A stretch of DNA of 64,000 nucleotides from the NCBI GenBank assembly GCA_010015675.1, contig ML976986.1, forward strand, positions 1 to 64,000, in the 5' to 3' direction. Below the pieces are notes generated by a model. It was not told the DNA's origin. It saw only the letters and a program-made list of their open reading frames with translations, and did not search any database. Below, piece after piece: positions 56,507-64,000 of the stretch. Each line of letters opens with the position of its first letter. Positions within the stretch are counted from its first letter, which is position 1. Source of the stretch: Byssothecium circinans (lineage: Eukaryota > Ascomycota > Dothideomycetes > Pleosporales > Massarinaceae). The translations under genes were made by a program, and so were the position numbers.

Positions 56507-58962
56507 ATGTCAAATCCTAGTCTCTCGTCTCCCGGGAGCAGTGCGTATTCATCGAACACCATGTACGTGGGCGACGGGACGTGGGATTCGCAGAGGAATA
56601 CCTTTTTGCTTCCTAACCTGCAAGGCCTGAACCTTGCGACTACACAATACAACGGTACACTCTTCCATGCTTCATTGGATCAACCTCAAAACTAACTTGT
56701 TAGGTATGGGAAACCGCTTCCGCAACATGGTTGGATACCGCGGCCTCATCAAAGGTCACGGCATCCTGGCCGTGATAACTTTCCTCGTCATCGTACCTGC
56801 TGCCATATTCCTCGCTCGCTTTTATCATCGTAATCCACAAATGGCACTGCGCTTCCATATCTGGCTTCAGATGTTGACGGTGCTCCTATCGACCGCAGTC
56901 TTCATACTGGGCTTCCAAGCTGTCGGGCTGGCGAGGTCTTTGACTAACCCACATCACGGCATCGGCGTTGCCATCTACACGATGATACTGTTGCAGGCAC
57001 TTGGAGGTTGTGTTATTCACAGGGTAGAGAAGAACAAGGAACGATACAAGGTTCCATTGAAATTGATGGTAGGTCAACATAACGAAAATCGGGACGTCAA
57101 CTAATAATTCACAGCTTCATCAGTGGATAGGACGCCTAATCGCAGTGTTAGGTATCGTGCAAGTTGCCCTTGGTCTCACTCTATACGGTTCACCTAAGAT
57201 ACTCTTCATCCTGTACGCCGTCTGGGGCTTCCTTCTTCTCGTGGCTTGGTTCATTCTGTCTTACATCACTCAACCATCCTTGTCCTTCGACGATCGTGGA
57301 ACGTACATTTCCGAGCGAACTGAAACGACCCGCAGAAGTAGGAGCCATCGAGGCGGTCTCGGAGCCCTTGCCACAGCTGGTGCAGCGGGTGCTGGACTGG
57401 CAGCTTTGAGGCGGAGGTCACGATCTCGAAGTGCCAGTCGTAGAAGACCGAGCGGAGGCCGACAGGAGGTCCTCAGCTCTCACCCAGGGTCACATCTGAC
57501 CGAATCCTATGCCGACGAGAAGTATACAGAAGATGGTCGAACAGGTAGAACCTGGAGAGAAAGACTTCTCGGTGCTGGAGCCGCTGCTGGGGGTATCTTC
57601 GCCTTAAGATCTCTTTTCAACCGAAAGAAGCATGCCACCACCGAGACCGGAAGCGATGTCAGCTACAGCCGACCCATAGGCCAATCCGAAGTCACGCAGA
57701 CAGATCTTAGTCGAGTTGAAGAAGGAAGAGCACCCACATCACCTGGGCGTGACCACTGGCGTCGTGTAGAGGAAAGAGAGGCTGCACAGGCTGCGGCAAT
57801 GGGCCCAAGTCCGCTACGCCAGGCACATCGACCAGCGCGTAGTGGCGGTTCAATGGACTCTTCCGACAGTCGAACAAGCATCAGCGAAGAGTATGCCTCG
57901 ACTAGACCGAAAGCTCACGGGCTGCGTGACGGAGTCGCAGCGTTGGGAGTGATCGGTTTCCTCAAGCACTCATGGAACAGGCGACGGAATAAAAGGGAGG
58001 ATGAACACGTGGAAGCACTGAAACAACAAGACCTCGAGGAGGAGCGCATTGCGCGAAAAAATAGCACCCGACGAAAGTACACTGGGGATGGCATTCCACC
58101 GAGAGGGACCCGCCCGCCATCCACGATATTTTCTGAGAGCGACATCTCTGGTATGACCCCTGCGCCGTCTCGCCCCAATATGGTCGCTCCTCCTCCGAGA
58201 AGTACCACCAATCTTGCACATTCCGAAACTATAGCAGGACCTTCGATCATCCCAGTTGCAGGCCCTGATACTCATGGTATTCTTTCAGACTCAGGCTCAG
58301 AAGCCTATGTATCTGGGGGCGGTAGTCGGCACCGGCGGCACCGCACCGGCACGGCGGGCAGTGGTGCTCTTGCGGCTGGGGCAGCTACAGCAGCAGCAAC
58401 ATCTACTGGTTCTCCATCGCGAAGAGATCGTAGCCAACGCCGTGGAAGTAGGGATGGCAGCGTCAACTCTCCGCCCGTCTCGGTTAAGGTCAAGATGCAT
58501 AATGACGGGCGTCACGTTACGCTGAGGAGATTGAATGAACAGGAAGCAGCTGCAGAACGAGAGGCAAGGAGGAAGGAAAGGCAAAAGGGACGAAGTGGGA
58601 GTATGAGCTCGCTTGGCGACTCTGAGAACCGAGCGCGTTGGCGGCGAAACGAAGCCATGGAAGCAGCACAGGCACAAGAGATGGCGCAATCGCAAGCACC
58701 TTTACGCATGCCGGAGCCTGGTCTGCCTCCACCTCCACCAGGCCCACCTCCTGTAGGCGCTTCGTCATCAGGGCAACACATCCCACTTCCGCCGCCTCCT
58801 CCCATTCCAGCTGCTGGGGGTAGCATCTTGAGTAGCCCGTCCGGACAGGCGTACGGCACTGAGACGGATGTGAGCAACTTCGACTCGAACAGACGGAGAC
58901 GGAGAGCAGAGCGAGCGCAGGCAAAGGCGGCCAAAGGGGGCAAGAGCGTTGACTTTTCATGA
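56507..58962 (+). CDS. Cytochrome b561/ferric-reductase-type membrane protein with long cytosolic tail, 786 aa
   Basis: Three exons, 56507-56654, 56704-57068 and 57115-58962, with introns of 49 and 46 bp. Residues ~64-240 form a cytochrome b561 domain of five or so helices. Candidate haem-ligand histidines are at 68 (KGHG), 101 (FHIWLQ), 133/134 (NPHHGIG) and 173 (LHQWIGR). The family moves electrons across membranes, often from ascorbate or as part of DOMON-b561 proteins, but no DOMON domain precedes it here. The remaining ~545 residues are low-complexity: RS-type repeats (RRRSRSRSASRRRPS), short Ala/Gly hydrophobic patches (GALATAGAAGAGLAAL) and a polyproline stretch (LPPPPPGPPP). That tail would be cytosolic and could bind SH3 or profilin-like partners. 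Confidence 0.85.
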
Positions 58963-60721
58963 GATGGAATGGGGTGACGAGACGACAGGCATGGTGTTGG
59001 TGTGAGAACTTGCATAGATTTGTGGTAGTGTGGAGTATTGTGTTGTACTACTTACTGTACACGAGGCCCCGCACAGTGGCGGCTTGTGTCTATGCACTTC
59101 GGCGTTCATGTAAACAATTAAATCTAGATAATGGTATGACGAAAGAGCGCATCATCAAGGAAAGAACTAGCGTGCCGCAGGGCAAGTGCTACTTCCTACT
59201 TGGCGGCTCCTGATTTTTTTGATCGTACAAGTCACAGTTTTGCGGATGTGATAACACCGTCCCTCCACCGGTAGACCATGCAACATACATGTGTACATCA
59301 TTTCCCTCATAGACGGATCCTGCCTCGGCTGTATCGCTCGGCGCCTCCCTCTGCGGCTGCGATGGAGTCTCTATGGTGAGCTTGCCAGTACGGCGAATCT
59401 CGCCCCCGCCAGCGGCCTCCAGATTCTGAGAGCCACGTGAGAGCATTTTTCGCAAGCTCAACGCCGTCTAGATGGTGTATCCGGCGATTCGGCTCCATGT
59501 CGGCTTCTCCCGTGGCCACCAGGACACGACGGAAGAACGCAGACGGGCCTTTGGACATAATAATGGAGATATAACGTCGTCGCTCCTCCTCCCCAGCCAT
59601 GGAGTGTTTGGCTTTGACGTGGTCGCTCTCCAGGTCCGTTTTCCATCTTCAAGCTCGCGCCCTCTCGAAACAGACCGTTCACCTGCCGCATGACCCTCGT
59701 CCGCCCAAGATCAAGATCGTCTCCCTCGTCCCGTTCCCAGTCTTCGCCTGCTGGGCTGGTTACAGCTGCCCATGTCTGCATACGCCGGATATACTTTCCT
59801 CCATGGGTGACTGCCAACCTCTCTCTTTGCTGGACGCGCGGAAACTGGCAGAGGCCCTGCCAGCGATGACGACAAGAATGGACACAGCCTTGCGGCGGAG
59901 GAAGCCGGCACCCTACTGTACCTTGACCGCACGACGTGCACAAAACTCGGCGTTAAGGATCCTTTCACCCGCGACAGTGCTCGATATTGTGGTGAAGATG
60001 CACAACTGTGGGGGAGGCTACCCGACCGTTTCGAAAATTGTCGCAGACACGCAGTGAACAATGTCAACGTCGCTGGACAGCCCCGCAACACCTACCTTGT
60101 TGGCTCTGAGCAGTACTTGACCTTCCCATTGGAAGCTGGCATTTCATTAGTGGACACCGTCTGGTGCATCGGATCATTTCCGGCGGCGACCTGGGCATGC
60201 ATTTCAAATGTTCGCCCTAAGGTTTAGCCTCTCCGTCGCACTGGTCTTGGGCCGACAGACGCCATCATCGTTTTATCAAACCCACTGAACCCAGGCTTAG
60301 TGGCTTGCCGAGCGATGCTTGCCAGTGCGTTCCAGCCCACCCGCCTCAGTAACGCGCCTGACATGCTCTAAGAGAGTTCCTGGTTAGCTTCCAGCATGGC
60401 TTCCCTGCACACACTCTTCCACGAGTTCAAAAAATCAGGGTCGTCCGGCGAGTGCTCCACGGCCTACCATTGGCTCCCTACGCATCCCCTGCCCCCCCGT
60501 GGATGCCAGCCCTCCTAGCAACTGCGCCTGGGAGCCAAGCCCCCATTGTCCAGGTGTGTCTGCGTTCCCTCGAGCTGCTATGACCAGGCATGCAAAAACG
60601 TCTTCCGACCCTATGCGGCACAAGCATGCCCGAGCTCTACTATTGCTATCTTCAAGTACTCGTAGAGACCGCTTGCTTTCCCTAAGGGGCATGCACCCTC
60701 TCTACCTTCCTTTCCTTCACG
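58963..60721. other. Gene-free
   Basis: Frames up to ~160 codons occur on the minus strand but with no domain, intron or signal. Nothing supported. Confidence 0.45.
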
Positions 60722-63138
60722 ATGGCTTCCACAACTTCTACTCCAGTCAAGCGAGCTTGCGACAGGTATGTGTTGTTCTCCGGTTCGGCGTTTTGTGTAC
60801 AATGGTGCTAATGCCACTTCCCATAGCTGCCACCGACGTAAGGTCAAATGCATTGGCGAAGGCACCAGCTCGTGCAAAAACTGTGTCTCGGCCAGTCTTG
60901 CTTGCACATACAATGCGATTCCTCAAAAGAAAGGACCCAAGGGAAGCCGCGCAAAGGTGCTGTCTGAACTGCGTGAAACCCAGAGAAATGCGCACCTCAC
61001 CACAGGCCTTACTCATGAGCTCGGCTTCGACTCGCACCTTGCTGCAACATTTGCTCGCACGCCGGGACTTCTTCCTCTGGGCCTCATCGAACGCTGTGTC
61101 GAATTCTTCTTCGCCAACGTCTACCCGTCGCAGCCGGTTCTCCACCGTCAACGCGCCCAGGAAATGATCATGAGTATTGAACACTCGACGGAAACTTACT
61201 GCATGGTGGTGGCCCTTTGCGCCTACGTCCTGATCCAGGCCAGCATGACGGTGCCTCCCGAGCTACTTCCACGCCCTGAGATGGCCCAATTGTCGAGTGT
61301 CAGCATCGGCCATGTTCTATTGGAAGAGGCGGTTCGAGTGCGCAAGGGGCTTGACTATTTGGAGAATTCATCTCATATCTCCGTCCTAACATCGTGGTTC
61401 TTCTACGGCTGCCAATTCGGTCTAGGGAGGGATAATACGGCCTGGTCATGTCTGCGGGAAGCCACCACACAAGCGCAACTTATCGGAATGCATGACGAAG
61501 AAACCTATAAGAATGATCCCCTGGACATTGGCCGCAAAAGAGTCCTCTATTGGCTTCTCTTCATCGCCGAAAGGTATTTCTTCGTGAGCCTCGTATTCTC
61601 TGGCTAGCTGACCATTTGCAGAACTCACGCTCTCCACAAGCACCGTCCGATTTCCCTTTTCCCCACGATACATCCACCTTCTCTAAATGAATTTCCCGAG
61701 GACCGTCAAATTGCATCCGGTCTCGAGTCGATGGTCAACCTCTACAAGCCTGTAGACGACACCTTCGTGCATGTTTGGAACAAGGTCCGGCCACATGCAA
61801 ACCCATCGTGGATCGCCCAAGTGCAGACACAGCTCTCCGAAGCTGTACCTTCCTACCTCGAATGTATGGAAAGCCAGGCAGTGGATTTACGTGTCACTCA
61901 ACAGTGGCTTCGCACCATGCTCTGGCAATTAAGCGTCAGTCAAGGCCTCGTCAGCAGCGTCGCAGCGGACCGCGCTATGACATTCAAATACCCCATCGAA
62001 ATTTCAAGAGACCTGTTATCCATGACACAGCAGTTCTCGCAGCACGCTATGGAGGTTCACGGAGTCGGTCTGGTAAGTTCTCATTATTCTGTTCAGGGCA
62101 CACACTCTGTTTCGAACTGCCTCTGGTATCCGATTTGCCCAGGATTGGCTTGCCTTCTCACTCTCGCTTATTGCCCCACTCCCAATGTCTATATCTGACG
62201 CCCAGCACGCTGCCGAACAAGGGCTAGACCATCAAACCCCTGCTCTCCTTCCCTCCCTAGCGCGATTGTCTAACGAAACTTTGGTGCTAATCAGTGAACA
62301 GATTGAGAAGCTGTTCGATATTGCTTGCTGTTTAACGGATGTTGTTGCTTGCATTCCATTCTCGCCTGATGCATTCGCTCTCGGCCCCCGCGACTATGTT
62401 TCACGATTCCTCACATTGTTCTCCGCGCTCCATGGGGGGCAGACCCGTTATCTCCAATTGCTTGTCGCCAAGGTCACCGAGGTTCTTCCCAACCTCCCGC
62501 TTCCCCGGTCTTTAAACGTTTCCCAATCACCCGCGACGGCGATCGGCCTGGCGCCGGGCGCTCTAGGATCTGTTTCCTCCCACATTGGCGACGACCTGTC
62601 ATCACTTCCGACAGTAACTTCGCCTTCTTATCCTTCCAATGATCTAATTCGGCAGTTGGCCGCCCAAACCGGTGCCCAACTTCCATTCAACACCTCTCAA
62701 CCACCATCTCTGCTGCAAGCGGCTTCCTCGCGCGTGGAAGACCTCTCCCTCTACGACGCTTCAGGAGCACACAGCACACATTCTTCAGGCTCAGCTCCGC
62801 CCAGTCAAGCTGGAACACCTGGACCTTATTGCTCTTCAGGTCAGCCACGGGCTCAATTACCTACACAGGCCCATGGACTTTCGCCTGATTCCATATCATC
62901 CTCACATTCTCAACACGCTACATTGGCAAGTCATCATTTGGGCATCAACCCCACATCATACGATCCGCGTTTCACCGTTCAAGGTTTCCAGGTCGATCCT
63001 TCAATGATGTTCAAGCAGAATGAGGTGGAAGTCGCTGGACAACTTCAAGGCCAAGGCGCATTGTATGCCCAGGGAACGCACGGTGCTGTTCGTGGGGGAC
63101 TAGTCCATAGTCGGGGTAACGTTGGATATGCAGGTTGA
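60722..63138 (+). CDS. Zn(II)2Cys6 transcription factor with fungal-specific domain, 745 aa
   Basis: Four exons: 60722-60765, 60827-61573, 61622-62072 and 62143-63138. The 44-nt first exon ends inside the zinc cluster (RACD-S-CHRRKVKC). Cysteines 13, 16, 23, 31, 34 and 41 give spacing 2-6-7-2-6, followed by TYNAIPQKKGPKGSRAKVL, a basic linker also seen in sugar-metabolism regulators. The fungal transcription-factor domain runs through YPSQPVLHRQRAQEM, TSWFFYGCQFGLGRDNTAW and EATTQAQLIGMHDEETY. Intron 3 is in phase and is followed by DWLAFSLSLIAPLP. The C-terminal 250 residues are Ser/Gln/His-rich and disordered, possibly activating. Complete gene; targets unknown. Confidence 0.88.
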
Positions 63139-64000
63139 TGGAGTCACACATTGTTATTGTTCTACCACTAGGCTTTTGGCGCATTGGGCATCTTCGGGTA
63201 CTTACTAAAGCATCGACGGGGCACAGGGTTAGACACTTACTTTGGACAACTATGCATCAGAGTAACGGTGGCTCGTGAGACTAGGGGTAAGAGCTCTTGA
63301 ACGACCAACCTTCGCCGATTCGAGCTCCAGCGGACCTTCTTGTAACAATATGTTTCAAAGACCATCCCAGGCGTTTCACGCAGGGCACTGCATTCAATGA
63401 AGCCTTACTTTTCGAACTTCCAGACGCCGACGCTAAGATGTTGTGAGATGGCCAAACTCGACGGGTGCCACCAATGTCCGTGATCCATTCGGGCCCCCAT
63501 TCGTTCACCTGGTTACGGATTCTCTTGCGTTATCCATCCTTGAACGGGTTGTGGAACAAGCTTTGCCAATGCGTTTGAACTTCTACGCAACCAGGATCGG
63601 CCCGCCTTCACCCTGTTCGCGTCACTTTCCGCCGAGCCAGATGGTCCGATGTTGACATTGACAGCATCCCCGCCTGGATGAAGCCGAGACGCGTTTTCCA
63701 AACGGTGGAGAGCGACGCATGACAATCTCGAAGCCAGCATACTTTCGGGAAATGCCAGCCATGGCGTGGGAGGGATGTCAACACACTGAGCATAGCTTGC
63801 CCTCATACATTGTTGGTGGAGCGAGAATTATGCGTGGGGGATGGACGGCGTCAGCCCTGCGGAGACGCATCCACCACTTTTAATACGACATATACAACCC
63901 CCCTCCATGAACGGGCTGCTAGCGCGTTCAGTGGGGGTATGCCTGTGCGTAGAAGGTGCGAGAATTAGATACCTTATTATATAAGTGTCTTGCTAGCAAC
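63139..64000. other. Intergenic, no gene recognised
   Basis: Short frames only; the window ends in AT-rich sequence with a TATATAAG-like stretch near 63978. Confidence 0.45.

Noticed and set aside
1..64000. CRISPR arrays, bacterial operons, ribosome binding sites
   Set aside because: The window is eukaryotic; no spaced direct-repeat arrays of that type were seen.

Overview
The window is nuclear DNA of a filamentous ascomycete (Pezizomycotina; a Dothideomycete is a reasonable guess, not proven). The evidence is that genes lie on both strands without operons, and that most are broken by 44-119 bp introns with GT..AG ends and CTAAC/CTGAC-like branch sites. The gene families are also typical: Zn2Cys6 regulators, MFS transporters, P450s, a GH18 chitinase, a Cbp1-like secreted protein and a GPI-type wall protein. 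Exon coordinates below were worked out by hand from splice signals and reading-frame continuity.

Layout. 0-4 kb: the 3' end of a hAT transposase with subterminal repeats, a small Cys-rich gene beside a tandem repeat, and a Cbp1-like secreted protein. 5-13 kb: housekeeping-like genes, namely an ADP-ribosylglycohydrolase, an intron-containing tRNA-like gene, an EF-hand protein divergent from an Afi1-like DENN protein, and a YCR023C-like MFS protein. 13.5-15.6 kb: a four-exon P450 with an unusual I-helix. 15.6-24 kb: a decayed island holding an HNH-endonuclease pseudogene, an LTR-like element, an ankyrin gene and a broken coiled-coil membrane gene. 24.5-31.6 kb: a LigD-type 3'-phosphoesterase protein convergent with an AT-hook protein, then a GPI-type protein and a microprotein. 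31.9-33.6 kb: a DHA1 MFS transporter, followed by a gene-poor tract. 36.2-38 kb: a P450 gene with one frameshift. 40.7-41.7 kb: a single-pass secretory-pathway protein. 43.1-45.3 kb: an ACR-2-like Zn2Cys6 regulator. 46.7-49.1 kb: a six-exon MFS transporter. 50.8-51.4 kb: a wrecked class III chitinase. 52.7-55.2 kb: a large coiled-coil protein. 56.5-59 kb: a cytochrome b561-type membrane protein with a very long disordered tail. 60.7-63.1 kb: a second Zn2Cys6 regulator.

How the genes relate. There is no convincing biosynthetic cluster: the P450s, transporters and regulators are separated by gene-poor or decayed DNA, and no backbone synthase is visible. The strongest pattern is an alternation of compact conserved blocks with relic-rich blocks (15.6-24, 33.6-40.7 and 49.1-52.6 kb), which hold the decayed genes. 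The items most worth following up are the LigD-phosphoesterase gene with a GC-AG intron, the P450 lacking the usual I-helix acid/alcohol pair, the Cbp1-like protein, and the two small-protein genes.
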